The position numbers were made by a program, and so were the translations under genes. A stretch of DNA of 64,000 nucleotides from Pantoea cypripedii (lineage in GTDB: Bacteria; Pseudomonadota; Gammaproteobacteria; Enterobacterales; Enterobacteriaceae), in NCBI RefSeq assembly GCF_002095535.1, contig NZ_MLJI01000002.1, forward strand, positions 877,786 through 941,785. Reading direction: 5' to 3'. The notes beneath the pieces are model-generated. The model saw only the letters and a program-made list of their open reading frames with translations, did not search any database and was not told the origin of the DNA. Below, one piece after another: positions 7,769 to 17,995 of the stretch. Position 1 is the first letter of the stretch. The number at the start of each line of letters is the position of its first letter.

Positions 7769-9165
7769 GACGGAGAGTCGGGTAATATCAGCGTAAAAGT
7801 GCTGCCTTTATTTAACTCACTTTTGACACTGACTTTACCGCCGTGTAATTCAGCAATGGTTTTTACGATGGCTAAACCCAGCCCGGTATTTTCCGCACTG
7901 CTTCTCGATTCATCTGCACGATAGAAACGCTCAAATAAATGCGGAATATGCTCAGATGCCACTCCTTCACCATTATCCGTCACGCTGAAATACAGCCAGC
8001 CATTCTCCCGCCGTGCGCTGAGGCTAATATGTCCACCCGACGGCGTATAATGCAGCGCATTGGATAACAGGTTGGCCATCGCCCGCTGGAAATGCAGCGG
8101 ATCGGCAGCAAAGGTTAAGGCACCCTGCTGGGTGAGCGTAATATTTTTCTCTTCTGCCAGAATCTCGTAAAACCCCGTCAGGCGTCTGAATTCGGTTTCG
8201 CTATTTAGCGTCTCTTTCTTCAGTGGTTCGCGGCTATTATCGGCGCGCGCCAGAAACAGCATCGAAGAGATGGTGCGCGACAGCCGTTCACCTTCTTCCA
8301 CAATCGCCTCCAGCGTTTCCTGATATTCCGCCGGACTACGCGGCTGATTGAGGGTGACGCTGGCAGCGGAAATCAGGTTATTGATCGGGCCGCGCAACTC
8401 ATGCGCCAGATCGGAGGAAAAGCGCGTCAGCTGGGCAAAAGACGCCTCCAGCCGGGTCATCATGCTATCGAATGATGTCGCCAGCACCACCAGCTCTGAC
8501 GGCCAACGCTCGGTGGAAAGCCGGGTATGCAGCTCCTCCACATTGATGTTCTCGATCTGACGGCTGATCACGCGTAAGGGCTGCAATCCCCGGCGCGCCA
8601 GGCCGTAACCACAGGCAGCAAACAGCAGGATCGCCAGCGCAGCGGCGATTTGCATCCGCGCCCAGTAGTTCTCAATGATTTCATTGTTGCGGGAAACATT
8701 CAGCGCCGCCTGCACGGTCCACAGCTCTTTGTCTTTCAGGGTGAAGGTGGTGGCGGTGATCAGGTATTTTTCATGATGCTCGCCATCGCGATGTCGCCAG
8801 CTGGAATAATTGAAGCTGGCTGTGGGGGCAGGGTAATTGGCTTCAGGGACGCGCATGTTCTTCGATTGCGACCAGATCTTGCCATCCGGACTGATAATGC
8901 GCAGCGACAGGCGATCCTGCTCGGCGATAAATTCAAACAGCTCGTTTTGCCACTGCTCCTGCGGCCCCTGGCGTTCGCTGATGGTGCTGGCGATTTCCTT
9001 CTGGATTTGTAAGGTGCTGCGCAGTTCATTGACATCTTTGGTATTCAACTGATCGCGTAAGGTTTGATACAGCAACCCGGAAACGCTATACAACACAATG
9101 GCCATCGCCACGGAAAAGAACAACGTCAGACGAACGGTGATCGGGACATTACGGGGTATCAGCAT
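7765..9165 (-). CDS. Sensor histidine kinase of the heavy-metal (CusS/IrlS) type
   Basis: 466 residues from ATG 9165, preferred over ATG 9186 because GGAAG lies nine bases before it. It has two transmembrane helices (near residues 10-32 and 170-190) bounding a periplasmic sensor, then HAMP ([17 protein letters not shown]), the H-box [15 protein letters not shown], and ATPase motifs [35 protein letters not shown] and GLGLAIV. The layout fits the CusS/IrlS family; Gly replaces the usual Thr in HELRTP. It overlaps the response-regulator gene by 17 bases and is cotranscribed with the RND pump it probably controls. The inducer is not shown by sequence. Confidence 0.9.
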   Translation of the reverse strand: MLIPRNVPITVRLTLFFSVAMAIVLYSVSGLLYQTLRDQLNTKDVNELRSTLQIQKEIASTISERQGPQEQWQNELFEFIAEQDRLSLRIISPDGKIWSQSKNMRVPEANYPAPTASFNYSSWRHRDGEHHEKYLITATTFTLKDKELWTVQAALNVSRNNEIIENYWARMQIAAALAILLFAACGYGLARRGLQPLRVISRQIENINVEELHTRLSTERWPSELVVLATSFDSMMTRLEASFAQLTRFSSDLAHELRGPINNLISAASVTLNQPRSPAEYQETLEAIVEEGERLSRTISSMLFLARADNSREPLKKETLNSETEFRRLTGFYEILAEEKNITLTQQGALTFAADPLHFQRAMANLLSNALHYTPSGGHISLSARRENGWLYFSVTDNGEGVASEHIPHLFERFYRADESRSSAENTGLGLAIVKTIAELHGGKVSVKSELNKGSTFTLILPDSPS

Positions 9166-9853
9166 GCTCTTGTTCTTCCAACACATAACCTGCGCCGCGA
9201 ATGGTGTGCAGCAGTTTTACATCATAGTTATCATCAATCTTACCGCGCAGTCGCCGTATCGCCACATCAATCACGTTGGTTTCCGGGTCGAAGTTCATAT
9301 CCCACACCTGCTCAGCGATCACCGTGCGCGACAGCACCTCACCGCTGCGCCGCATCAGCAGGCTCAGCAGCAGGAATTCTTTTTGTGTCAGTTCGATACG
9401 GTTACCATCGCGGGTCACTTTGTGTTTCACAAAATCGAGTACCAGCCCGCCAATCTGCAACTGCGACTCATCGCTGACCACCACATTGTTGCTGGTCTGG
9501 CGGCGCAGGATGACCCGCGCACGGGCCAGCAGTTCGCTGAAGGAAAAAGGTTTGATCAGATAATCTTCTGCGCCTAACTCCAGACCTTTGACGCGATCCT
9601 CGACATCATCACGCGCGGTGAGGAACATCACCGGGGTGGGGCGTCCTGCCTGACGCCCCATTTCCAGTAGCTTCCAGCCATTGATGCCTGGCAGCATCAC
9701 ATCAAGGATCGCCAGGTCATAATCGTTGGTGAGTAGCAGATGCAGGCCATCGATACCGTTGGCTGCCACATCCACCACAAAATCGTTCTCTCTTAAGCCT
9801 TTGGCGATGTAATCCGCCGCCATGCTTTGATCTTCTACTAACAACAGTCTCAT
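9149..9853 (-). CDS. OmpR-family response regulator, CusR/IrlR type
   Basis: 234 residues. Receiver domain MRLLLVEDQ with phosphorylatable Asp51 ([14 protein letters not shown]), [11 protein letters not shown] and [12 protein letters not shown]; winged-helix DNA-binding domain with [35 protein letters not shown] and [12 protein letters not shown]. It resembles copper-responsive regulators of the CusR/IrlR group. Its ATG overlaps the stop of the RND gene (ATGA), so it is coupled to pump translation. Three copies of the CusR-type operator in the window (7753, 14137 and 19576) are its likely binding sites, which is inference from operator similarity. Confidence 0.9.
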   Translation of the reverse strand: MRLLLVEDQSMAADYIAKGLRENDFVVDVAANGIDGLHLLLTNDYDLAILDVMLPGINGWKLLEMGRQAGRPTPVMFLTARDDVEDRVKGLELGAEDYLIKPFSFSELLARARVILRRQTSNNVVVSDESQLQIGGLVLDFVKHKVTRDGNRIELTQKEFLLLSLLMRRSGEVLSRTVIAEQVWDMNFDPETNVIDVAIRRLRGKIDDNYDVKLLHTIRGAGYVLEEQEHADTP

Positions 9854-12800
9854 GGTTCCTCCGTCGCATGGGTCAGCGCGTCCAGACGGGCACCCGTGCG
9901 GTCAAACAGCAGATACAGCACGGGCGTAATAAATAAGGTAATAAACTGCGAGAACACCAGCCCGCCCACCACCGCCACACCCATCGGCTGACGCAGCTCG
10001 GCACCGGCACCCCAGCCGCAGGCAATGGGCAGGGCACCCATAATGGCGCACAGGGTTGTCATCATTATCGGCCGAAAACGCTGTAAGCAGGCCTGAATAA
10101 TGGCGTCATGTGCACTCATACCCTGTTCGCGCTGCGCTGATAGCGCGAAATCGATCATCATGATGGCGTTCTTTTTCACGATACCAATCAACAGCAGAAT
10201 ACCAATCATGGCGATAAAGGTCAGATCCAGCTGCATCAACCGCAGCGCCATCAGCGCTCCCACCGCCGCCGAGGGCAGCCCCAGCAAAATGGTCACCGGA
10301 TGGATCCAGCTTTCATACAGCATACCCAGAATCACGTAAATCACCGCCAGCGCCAGCACAATCAGCCAGACCTGGCTGGTCTGCGACTGCTGGAATAGCG
10401 CCGCCTGTCCGGCATAGCTGCCAAACACGGTGGACGGCAGATTAATATTATTCTCCGCCTGGGTGATGGCCTGGGTGGCATCCGACAGGGACTTGCCCGG
10501 TGCCAGGTCAAAGGAGATGGTAATTGCAGGCAGCTGTCCCTGGTGATTCACCGCCGTAACACCCTGTACGCGACTGATATGGGTAAAGGTGGAGAGCGGC
10601 AGCAGGGCATTGGAAGACGATCGCACGTAAATCTGTGACAAATCGCTCTCGTCCTGACGGAACGGCTGCTGCACTTCCATGATCACTTCATAGCTGTCTT
10701 CCGGGGCATAGATGGTGGAAGCCTGTAAGGTACCAAACGCGTCATACAGGTTGTTGCGGATCTGGTCCACATCCACGCCAAGCAGCGAGGCTTTGTTACG
10801 GTCGATGGTCAGCTGCGCCTGCAAGCCATTCAGCTGGGCATCGCTGTTGACGCCAACAAACACGCCGCTTTTGTTCATCTCCGCCATCAGCTGGTTGGTG
10901 TAATCATTCAGGCTCAGGCCACTGCTGCTACTGACAGATTGCAGGGTGTACTGGTAAGTGCTTTTCGCTGAACGGCCACCCACTTTGAAGTTCTGCACCG
11001 GGCTGAAGTACACCTTAATGCCCGGCAGGTAGCGGGTTTCGCTGCGCAGCTGCTGCAACACCTGCGCCATCGCCGGGCGCTGGCTTTGATCCTTCAGGGT
11101 GAGATTTAGCTGGGTCGTGTCGTGGTCCACTTTGGTCACAATGGTCTCGACCGCGCTGTCTTTCAGCAGGGTGTTGCCAAGCTGGAAAGCCACGTTCTTG
11201 CGTGCGTCATAGGACATATCCTGCGGCGTATCGATATTGGCCGTCACCTGGCCGATATCCTCCTGGGGAAAGAAGCCTTTGGGGGCGCTGACATACAGCC
11301 AGGCAGTCAGCGCCACCGTCAGTGCCGCCACCGACAACATAACCGTGCGGTGATCCACCGCCCAGTTGAGGCCCTGGGCATAGCGCTGGCGCAGGTTTTC
11401 AAACATCCGTTCAAACAGCAGGCTCCAGGCCGGTTCCGGTTTATCCTGATGGGGATCGTGGCGAAACAGCATCGGTACTAACAACGGAATGATGGTCAGT
11501 GACGCCGCAGCAGAAACCAGAATGGCGAGGGACACCACCCAGGCAAATTCGTGAAACAGCAGGCCCATGGTGCCGGGCATAAAGAAGATCGGGATAAACA
11601 CCGCCACCAGCGAAAGCGAGATCGAGACCACCGTAAAGCCAACTTCTTTAACCCCTTTCAGCGCCGCCTGCTTCGGCTCCATCCCTTCCTCGATATAACG
11701 CATGATGTTTTCCAGCACCACGATGGCGTCATCCACCACCAGGCCGACGGCAATCGTCAGCCCCATCAGCGAGATGTTGTCGAGGCTCAGGCCAAAGGCG
11801 TACATCAGGGCAAAGGATCCCAGCAGCGAGATGGGTACGCTGAGCGCCGGGATCACCGTGGCACGCACATGGCGCAGGAACAGCAGAATCACCATGATCA
11901 CCAGTGCGATGGTCAGCAGCAGGGTGATGTTCACATCGTGGATCGCGTTACGAATCGAGATAGAACGGTCATTAAGCAGCTGCATATGCACCGATGACGG
12001 CATCTGCTGCTGCAACTTCGGCATCAGCTGTTTGATGCTGTCCAGCGTCGCCACCAGGTTGGCACCCGGCTGGCGGGTGATACTCAGCACGATCGCGGTG
12101 TGATTGTTGACGGCACTGTGGCTAAGGGTGTTTTCGATGCTGTCCTGCACGCTGGCGATATCAGACAGCCGCACTGGCTGACCGTTGCGCGTTGCCACCA
12201 CCACATTGCTGAAATCGCTGGCATTACGCAGATCGCCGCTGGTCTGCAACATCATCATCTGGCGTTTGCCATCCAGTTCGCCCACCGGCGAATTGTCATT
12301 GGCGGCCTTCAGCGCGGTGTGCAGTTCCTCCAGCGTCATGTCCGTGGCGGCGAGTTTGGCCGGATCGACTTCGACCCGCACCGCATAACGTTTCTGGCCG
12401 ATCACCGTCACTTCCGCCACCCCCTTGATCATCGACAGCGAGGGGGAAATCAAATCGTCCGAATAGCGGTTAAGATCCGACAAGGTCATGGAAGGGGAGT
12501 CGAGGCTGATCTGCGCAATCGGTGCGTCTGCCGGGTTAACCTTTTTAAAGGTGGGCGGCGTGGTCATCTGCGACGGCAGTTTTTTCAGCGACTGATACAA
12601 CGCCGCCTGCACATCCACCGAGGCCGAATCAATGTTCACCGAGGGATCGAATTCCAGCACGATGGTGGTCGCGCCTTCCAGGTTGGTCGAGGTCATCATC
12701 GCCACACCGGGAATGGTCGCCAGATTTTTCTCCAGCGGCGTGGCAACCGAGGACGCCATGGTTTCCGGGCTGGCACCGGAAAGTGACGCGTTGACTTTAA

Positions 12801-12933
12801 TGGTCGGAGTATCGAAGGTTGGCAGGGCGGCCACTGGCAGATTATTCCAGCACACCACACCCGCCACCATCACGGCAATCCACAACAGCAGCACGGCAAT
12901 CGGCCGCTGCAAACAGAGTTCTGAGAATTTCAT
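9850..12933 (-). CDS. RND efflux pump permease, HAE1/MdtB-MdtC-like
   Basis: 1027 residues, the usual length for a proton-driven resistance-nodulation-division transporter with 12 helices and two large periplasmic loops. The N-terminus [19 protein letters not shown], the two adjacent Asp of helix 4 ([16 protein letters not shown]) and the helix-10 Lys ([15 protein letters not shown]) are present. The HAE1 type exports drugs, bile salts or other hydrophobic compounds rather than metals. The gene overlaps the adaptor gene by four bases upstream and the response-regulator gene by four bases downstream. No outer-membrane factor is encoded, so a shared TolC is presumably used. The CusR-type control is unusual for an MdtC-like pump. 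Confidence 0.93.
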   Translation of the reverse strand: MKFSELCLQRPIAVLLLWIAVMVAGVVCWNNLPVAALPTFDTPTIKVNASLSGASPETMASSVATPLEKNLATIPGVAMMTSTNLEGATTIVLEFDPSVNIDSASVDVQAALYQSLKKLPSQMTTPPTFKKVNPADAPIAQISLDSPSMTLSDLNRYSDDLISPSLSMIKGVAEVTVIGQKRYAVRVEVDPAKLAATDMTLEELHTALKAANDNSPVGELDGKRQMMMLQTSGDLRNASDFSNVVVATRNGQPVRLSDIASVQDSIENTLSHSAVNNHTAIVLSITRQPGANLVATLDSIKQLMPKLQQQMPSSVHMQLLNDRSISIRNAIHDVNITLLLTIALVIMVILLFLRHVRATVIPALSVPISLLGSFALMYAFGLSLDNISLMGLTIAVGLVVDDAIVVLENIMRYIEEGMEPKQAALKGVKEVGFTVVSISLSLVAVFIPIFFMPGTMGLLFHEFAWVVSLAILVSAAASLTIIPLLVPMLFRHDPHQDKPEPAWSLLFERMFENLRQRYAQGLNWAVDHRTVMLSVAALTVALTAWLYVSAPKGFFPQEDIGQVTANIDTPQDMSYDARKNVAFQLGNTLLKDSAVETIVTKVDHDTTQLNLTLKDQSQRPAMAQVLQQLRSETRYLPGIKVYFSPVQNFKVGGRSAKSTYQYTLQSVSSSSGLSLNDYTNQLMAEMNKSGVFVGVNSDAQLNGLQAQLTIDRNKASLLGVDVDQIRNNLYDAFGTLQASTIYAPEDSYEVIMEVQQPFRQDESDLSQIYVRSSSNALLPLSTFTHISRVQGVTAVNHQGQLPAITISFDLAPGKSLSDATQAITQAENNINLPSTVFGSYAGQAALFQQSQTSQVWLIVLALAVIYVILGMLYESWIHPVTILLGLPSAAVGALMALRLMQLDLTFIAMIGILLLIGIVKKNAIMMIDFALSAQREQGMSAHDAIIQACLQRFRPIMMTTLCAIMGALPIACGWGAGAELRQPMGVAVVGGLVFSQFITLFITPVLYLLFDRTGARLDALTHATEEP

Positions 12934-14066
12934 GGCTGCATCATCGCCTTATCAATGTTGCTGGCGATCTGCACAGTGATGCCAGGGCGCAGATTGTTGG
13001 CACCTTCATTCACCACTTTGGTCCCCTGGGAAATACCGGTAACCACCGCTAACGACTGCTGAATGCGCAGGAGCGTCACCGGTTTAACTGCCGCCTGATT
13101 ATGCTGGTCGATCACATAAACAAAATGCCCGTCCGGTCCGTTCTGCACCGCCTGCGGGGGTAGCACCACAGCATCCGGGGTGACACCGGCATCCACCTTC
13201 ACATTCTGGAACAGACCCGGCCACAGCAGGGTGTTGCTGTTGCTGAACTGGGCTTTGAGCGTGATGGTGCCGCTGGCGGTGCTGACGCTGTTATCGATGA
13301 AATCCAGCTTACCGGCGGTCGGTGTGCCGCTGGCATTCTCCACCCACACGGTCACCGGCCCTTTTGCCTGCGCCGTCAGCACCGGTTTCAGGTCTTTTTC
13401 CGGCAAGGTAAAGGACACGCCAATCGGATCGAACTGCATCAGTGAAACCAGCGGCAGGGTGCTGCCGGGTTGCACCAGACTGCCCGGATGGACATTGAGC
13501 GCGCCGGTTTTGCCGTTGACCGGTGCCACGATGCGGGTGTAGCCGAGCGTCACGTCGGCGGTCTGCACATCCTGCTGCGCCGCTTTGTACTGCGCCTGAT
13601 ACTGCTGGACGTTACTTTGCAGCGTGTCCCAGTCAGACATGGAAATGTAGTTTTTTGCTTTCAGCGCCCGGCCGCGTTGCAGGTCATTTTGCGCTTTGAC
13701 CAGCAAGGCTTTGGATTCGCCCAGCGCCGCCACCGCACGATCGTAAGCCGCGCTCTGGCTGGCATTGTCGAGGGTGAACAGCAGCTGTCCGGCTTTAACA
13801 AAATCCCCTTCATGGAAAGCCACCGTCTTCACCGTGCCGGTAATCTGCGCCTGAATATCGACCTGATTCAGCGCGATGATATGGCCCTGGGTGGTCAGGG
13901 TGATGGGCAGCGGTTTGACCGTGGCGGTCACCATGCTGACTAACGCCGGGGCGTTAGCGGGTTTCATCGCCGCATCGGCCTGTTGTCGGGGCCAGAAATA
14001 CCAGCTGCCGCAGCCAATCACCAAACCGGCGATCAGTAATAATGTTCCTTTATGTCGAAGATCCAT
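12930..14066 (-). CDS. RND periplasmic adaptor (membrane fusion protein), MdtA-like
   Basis: 378 residues. An uncleaved N-terminal anchor (TLLLIAGLVIGCGSWYF) is followed by the split lipoyl domain (IDIQAQITGTVKTVAFHEGDFVKAG in part, then GYTRIVAPVNGKTGAL), a coiled-coil hairpin at about residues 105-165 and beta-barrel/proximal domains (FDPIGVSFTLPEKDL, VVLPPQAVQNGPDG). It links the inner-membrane pump to an outer-membrane channel. It is the first gene of the operon; the promoter region contains a 34-base perfect palindrome centred on a CusR-type box, 62-95 bases upstream of the ATG. Confidence 0.92.
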   Translation of the reverse strand: MDLRHKGTLLLIAGLVIGCGSWYFWPRQQADAAMKPANAPALVSMVTATVKPLPITLTTQGHIIALNQVDIQAQITGTVKTVAFHEGDFVKAGQLLFTLDNASQSAAYDRAVAALGESKALLVKAQNDLQRGRALKAKNYISMSDWDTLQSNVQQYQAQYKAAQQDVQTADVTLGYTRIVAPVNGKTGALNVHPGSLVQPGSTLPLVSLMQFDPIGVSFTLPEKDLKPVLTAQAKGPVTVWVENASGTPTAGKLDFIDNSVSTASGTITLKAQFSNSNTLLWPGLFQNVKVDAGVTPDAVVLPPQAVQNGPDGHFVYVIDQHNQAAVKPVTLLRIQQSLAVVTGISQGTKVVNEGANNLRPGITVQIASNIDKAMMQP

Positions 14067-14127
14067 GGTGCCTCAAAGCGATAAACTCATTTGCGCCAGT
14101 TTATCGAATGGCTCCGAACAGAAAGGA

Positions 14128-14161
14128 AAAGGGAAGATGACAAATTTGTCATCTTCCCTTT
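14128..14161 (-). promoter_or_regulatory. 34-base perfect palindrome containing a CusR-type box
   Basis: The core ATGACAA-AT-TTGTCAT (14137-14152) is a perfect copper-type box, extended on both sides by GGGAAG/CTTCCC to a 34-base perfect palindrome with no loop. It lies upstream of the adaptor-RND-regulator-kinase operon and 22 bases after the stop codon of the siderophore-binding-protein gene, so it may double as that gene's terminator. Confidence 0.7.
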
Positions 14162-14182
14162 GGTGGGTCTGACGAACAATAT

Positions 14183-15274
14183 TTAATTATGGGTCCAGTA
14201 GGTGCCGGTTTCGGGAATCGGCAGGAACTGCTGATTCATTTCACGCAGGGTTTCATCCGGGGATAAATCGTGGAATAAGTCCGGATGGAAGGTTTTGGCA
14301 AAGAACTCCGCCACCAGCAGATGCCACGGGCTCATATAAAAGTTCTGCCAGAAAGCGAATGCCTTTTGCTGTTGTACGGCGTTAAGCACCGATACCGTGC
14401 CGTCCTGCGCCAGCGCCCTGATAAAGGTGGCCTGCGCGCTGGCCGCGTTGACCTGTGGTCCCAGTTGCAGGAAGGCTTTATCTTCCGGCCCTGCCGAGCC
14501 GGTGGCGATATAAATATCCGGGTTGGCGGCCAGCACCGCTTCTGGATTGAGCTGCCCAAACACCGCCGGGAAGCGTCCGGCGGCGATATTGTCGCCTCCG
14601 GCAAAGGCAATCAGATCGGCGAGATTACCGTGGGCTACGGTGGTGCAGCATTCGGCCTTTTTCCCCAGATGCAGTTGTAGCATCACTTTGGGACGCGGTC
14701 CTTTCCAGCCCGCCAGCCGGTCGCGGATAAACTGCATATGCTGCTGATAGAAGGCAATAAAACGCTCGCTTTTTGCCTGGTCATTGAGCGCTTCCCCGAG
14801 GGTGCGCAGGCTGGCCACGGTATTCGCCAGCGGATCGACGCGAAAATCGAGGAACAGCACCGGGATCTTTGACGCAGCCAGTTGCTGCATAAACAGGGAG
14901 TTGTTCGGTGGAGTGCGGGCATAGACCGGCAAAATCACCAGGTCAGGGCGCAGGGCGATAATCTTCTCAACATTCAGCTGGGAAAAGTTGGAGTTGCCGA
15001 TCTGCTCGATGTTGGCGATGGCCGGGAACGCTTTGACATAGCGCTGCCAGGTTTGTTTGTCGAGGTTGCGCAGATCGGCTGGCCAGCCCACCACACGCTT
15101 CGCCGGGTTGCCATCTTCCACCAGCGCCAGCGTATAAATCATCCGGCTCTCGCCAATCACGATACGTTGTGGATTATCCGGCACCTCCACCTGACGTTGC
15201 AGGCTATCGGTGAGGGTTTTGGCCTGCACCACAAACGGCAACAGCAGGCACAATGCCGTGAGAAATCGTTTCAT
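14183..15274 (-). CDS. Periplasmic iron-siderophore binding protein (FecB/BtuF fold)
   Basis: 363 residues with a Sec signal peptide (MKRFLTALCLLLPFVVQA). The mature protein shows the class III binding-protein pattern: DSLQRQVEVPDNPQRIVIGE, LNVEKIIALRPDLVILP, IPVLFLDFRVDPLANTVASL, LADLIAFAGGDNIA, LNPEAVLAANPDIYIATG. It probably carries the ferric chelate imported by the receptor encoded 47 bases upstream on the same strand. No permease or ATPase gene is adjacent, so these must come from elsewhere. A 9-bp hairpin separates it from the receptor gene. Confidence 0.85.
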   Translation of the reverse strand: MKRFLTALCLLLPFVVQAKTLTDSLQRQVEVPDNPQRIVIGESRMIYTLALVEDGNPAKRVVGWPADLRNLDKQTWQRYVKAFPAIANIEQIGNSNFSQLNVEKIIALRPDLVILPVYARTPPNNSLFMQQLAASKIPVLFLDFRVDPLANTVASLRTLGEALNDQAKSERFIAFYQQHMQFIRDRLAGWKGPRPKVMLQLHLGKKAECCTTVAHGNLADLIAFAGGDNIAAGRFPAVFGQLNPEAVLAANPDIYIATGSAGPEDKAFLQLGPQVNAASAQATFIRALAQDGTVSVLNAVQQQKAFAFWQNFYMSPWHLLVAEFFAKTFHPDLFHDLSPDETLREMNQQFLPIPETGTYWTHN

Positions 15275-15290
15275 GCATAAGTTCTCTTGT

Positions 15291-15314
15291 GGCTCCGCCG
15301 GTAAAGGCGGAGCC
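15291..15314. other. Intercistronic hairpin
   Basis: GGCTCCGCC (15291-15299) pairs with GGCGGAGCC (15306-15314) in the 47-base gap between the receptor and binding-protein genes. There is no T-run, so it may tune relative expression or protect mRNA rather than terminate. Confidence 0.5.
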
Positions 15315-15321
15315 AGTCAGG

Positions 15322-17463
15322 TTAGAAATCCACTGAGGCTTGCAGGTACATGACGCGCGGCTCACCTTCGATCACGCGCAGGTTACCGGCGCTCGATTCG
15401 TAATATTCCCGGTTAAACAGGTTTTTCACGTTCAGCTTCAGCTGGGTATGTTTACCCACCAGCTGGCTATCCCAGGCGATAAAGGCATCGGCCACGGTAT
15501 AGGCAGGCATGACAAAGCTGTTTTCCGGGTCGCCCGCGCGGGTCCCCACATAGCGACCGCCGCCGCCGACACGCAGTTCACCCGGCAGCCAGGAGAAGCG
15601 CAGGGTGTGGCTCAGATACAGGCTGCCCATATTGGTGGGGGCGTTGACCAGACGGTTGCCCACGTTATCCGGGTTAACGTTATCTTCGACGATTTCCGTC
15701 TTGTCGTAGCTGTAGTTGGCGATCAGATTCCAGTCCGGCGCGATTTCACCGTTCACTTCCAGTTCCGCACCGGTCGAGCGGGCCTTAGGAATGTTGCGCG
15801 TCACACCGTTGATAAAGATCGACATATCGCTTTCATCAATACGGTACAGCGCCAGCGTGGCGGCCAGATTCGGTGCGACCTGCCATTTCGAACCCACCTC
15901 CCAGGTGGTGCCTTTCTCGGTGGAGGCGACATCACCGTTATCGTCGGTCTGCGTGGACGGGGTGAAGGACTTGCTAAAGCTGCCGTACAGCGAGACATCC
16001 GGCAACACCTTATACACCACGCCCAGCTGCGGCAGGAACGCGTTGCCGCGATCGTTCAGCGTGGTTTCCGGGTTGATAAAACCGTTGCTCGAGGTTTGCG
16101 TATAACGCTGGAAGCGTCCACCCAGTACTGCGATCCACTTATCTGTCAGATGGATGTTGTCTTTGGCAAACAGCGAACGACTGTACAGGTTGGTACGCAG
16201 ATTACTCAGCGCGTCATTGTAAGTGCTGTCGCTGAGCACCGGCTCCTCGCCATACACCGGATCGTACATGTTAAAAGTACGGGAAACGGTGCCGCGATAG
16301 GAACGTGCCTTGTAGGTTTCATTTTGCTCATAATCAACGCCCAGCAGCAGGTCATGCTGCATTCCGGCGATCACCGGTGAGCCGCTGACATCCCAGGAAA
16401 CGTACTCGGTCTGATGGTTGAAGCCACGGTTGGCATCCGCACGGCGTGACACAATGCCGGTGGTGGTATTAATCGCCGTGGCGCGCACTTCGTTACTGTC
16501 GTAACGGCGCTGCATCCAGCCATAGTTCAGGTGGGTATCCCAGGTATCATCGAGGTTGTAGCCATAGCTGACGTTGAGGCGTTTGTTTTTGCCCCACGCA
16601 TGGTTGGCACTGTCATCGAGGCGACGGTTGTAAGGAATATCGACCGGTTTACCGTTGATAAAGGCGGTACCGCGATCGTAAGGCACATCGTATTTGTACT
16701 CGACGTAACTGATGTTGAAGGTGGCGCGCTCGCCATACCAGCTCAGTGAAGGGGCCAGCAGTGTGTGTTCATTCACGCCGAAATTGCGCCAGTAATCTTC
16801 GCGCTGGCGTTCCGCCACCATGCGGAAGGCAAAGCCATTACCCAGCGGGCCGGTGATATCCACCATGCCGGTGCCGCCGCCATAGCTGCTGGACTCGCCA
16901 CTGATATGGGTGTTCCACTCATACTGCGGCTTTTTACTCACCAGGTTGATGATGCCGCCTGGGTTAAGGATGCCGTACAGCAGGGAGGAAGAACCCTTCA
17001 GCACTTCCACATGGTCGATGCTGGAGTCCATGGTCAGTCCCTGGTTGCTGCGCACACCGTCGATAAAGATCGAGCCGTCGGTGTTGGAACCGAATCCACG
17101 CTTCACGAAGCCATCCTCGGTGCCGCCCAGCGTATTGCCCTGGGTCACGCCACTGACAAACTTTACGGCATCGTTCAGGCTGGTGACCTGGTAATCCTTC
17201 ATTACCTGGGGTGTCACCACGCTGATTGACTGTGGTGTTTCATTACGCGGCGTATTGGTTCTGAGCGTTGCCGCCGCATCATCCTGGTTATAACTGCCGG
17301 TGTTGCTGGTGGGAGACTGATCGGCTGTCACTGTCAGGGTTTGATCCTGGGTAGTTTCTGCGGCTGCGGCAGAATGACCATAGAGAAGCGTTGATGCCAG
17401 TAAGACCTGTGACCCAGAGAGCGTATATTTTACCGCTGGTGAAAAGAAAGAAAGATACTTCAT
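15322..17463 (-). CDS. TonB-dependent siderophore receptor
   Basis: 713 residues. After a long signal peptide (cut near AAAA/ETTQ) comes a TonB-box-like QTLTVTAD, then the plug domain (NTPRNETPQSISVVTPQVMKD, SLNDAVKFVSGVTQGN, FVKRGFGSN, IFIDGVRSNQG, VEVLKGSSSLLYG, PGGIINLVSKKP). The 22-strand barrel ends in the expected aromatic (YLQASVDF). It imports a ferric siderophore of hydroxamate type by family resemblance (FhuA/FoxA group); the ligand is not certain. A Fur-type box lies 49 bases upstream of the start codon. The binding-protein gene follows in the same operon. Confidence 0.92.
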   Translation of the reverse strand: MKYLSFFSPAVKYTLSGSQVLLASTLLYGHSAAAAETTQDQTLTVTADQSPTSNTGSYNQDDAAATLRTNTPRNETPQSISVVTPQVMKDYQVTSLNDAVKFVSGVTQGNTLGGTEDGFVKRGFGSNTDGSIFIDGVRSNQGLTMDSSIDHVEVLKGSSSLLYGILNPGGIINLVSKKPQYEWNTHISGESSSYGGGTGMVDITGPLGNGFAFRMVAERQREDYWRNFGVNEHTLLAPSLSWYGERATFNISYVEYKYDVPYDRGTAFINGKPVDIPYNRRLDDSANHAWGKNKRLNVSYGYNLDDTWDTHLNYGWMQRRYDSNEVRATAINTTTGIVSRRADANRGFNHQTEYVSWDVSGSPVIAGMQHDLLLGVDYEQNETYKARSYRGTVSRTFNMYDPVYGEEPVLSDSTYNDALSNLRTNLYSRSLFAKDNIHLTDKWIAVLGGRFQRYTQTSSNGFINPETTLNDRGNAFLPQLGVVYKVLPDVSLYGSFSKSFTPSTQTDDNGDVASTEKGTTWEVGSKWQVAPNLAATLALYRIDESDMSIFINGVTRNIPKARSTGAELEVNGEIAPDWNLIANYSYDKTEIVEDNVNPDNVGNRLVNAPTNMGSLYLSHTLRFSWLPGELRVGGGGRYVGTRAGDPENSFVMPAYTVADAFIAWDSQLVGKHTQLKLNVKNLFNREYYESSAGNLRVIEGEPRVMYLQASVDF

Positions 17464-17511
17464 TTAACTAAATCCGCATCAAAGAGAATTATTTTGAAAG
17501 CTGGATACTAA

Positions 17512-17526
17512 TGAGATTGATTTTCA
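17512..17526 (-). promoter_or_regulatory. Fur box of the siderophore receptor
   Basis: TGAGATTGATTTTCA, flanked by AA and TTT, matches the 7-1-7 Fur core TGATAATNATTATCA at most positions and lies 49 bases before the receptor start, the expected place for iron repression. Confidence 0.65.
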
Positions 17527-17995
17527 TTTACAACCATTTCTTGTTATTTCAGGGAAAATAAATTATTCACCTAAATAAAAAATGGAGATTTTCACGCAGG
17601 AGAAAACATTATTTCCTGATAGGGATAAATATAATGTAGTGAATAATATCGTTTAAAATTAGTGTTATGTGTTGAAAATGTAGTAGTTGATGTAGCTTCA
17701 TAATATTTACCGTCATTACACTACATTTTTCTGGCAGGAAGGGATTAGCAACGGCACTCTTCATTGATTATTGCGTTGAACTTATTAAGTCATAAATTAA
17801 GGTATTCTTAATATTCAGAAGAATAATGAGCGAATGCAACGCGATGACTGACCAAATAACCATCGACTATTCTTTACTTAGCGGGCCTGTTCAGGCTTTA
17901 CTAATACGTAAAACGGTCCGAAAGTTAGCCTGATAACGTGATGAAAAATGGGGAAGGGCTGATTAACTGTATAATTTATAAGGTATTTAACCCCG
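17527..17995. other. AT-rich intergenic region with a possible 35-codon ORF
   Basis: About 470 bases, clearly more AT-rich than the flanking genes. It holds an inverted repeat AAAATGTAGT (17675-17684) / ACTACATTTT (17720-17729). A short frame at 17826-17933 on the plus strand starts MSECNAMTDQ and ends RKTVRKLA, with only a weak purine-rich leader. It probably also contains the promoter of the RpiR-type gene. No other gene is supported. Confidence 0.4.

Noticed and set aside
12100..12786. 228-codon plus-strand frame
   Set aside because: Antisense to the RND pump and His/Arg/Gly-biased as expected for a shadow.
15340..16380. 346-codon plus-strand frame
   Set aside because: Antisense to the TonB-dependent receptor, whose motifs are clear; composition is typical of a shadow frame.
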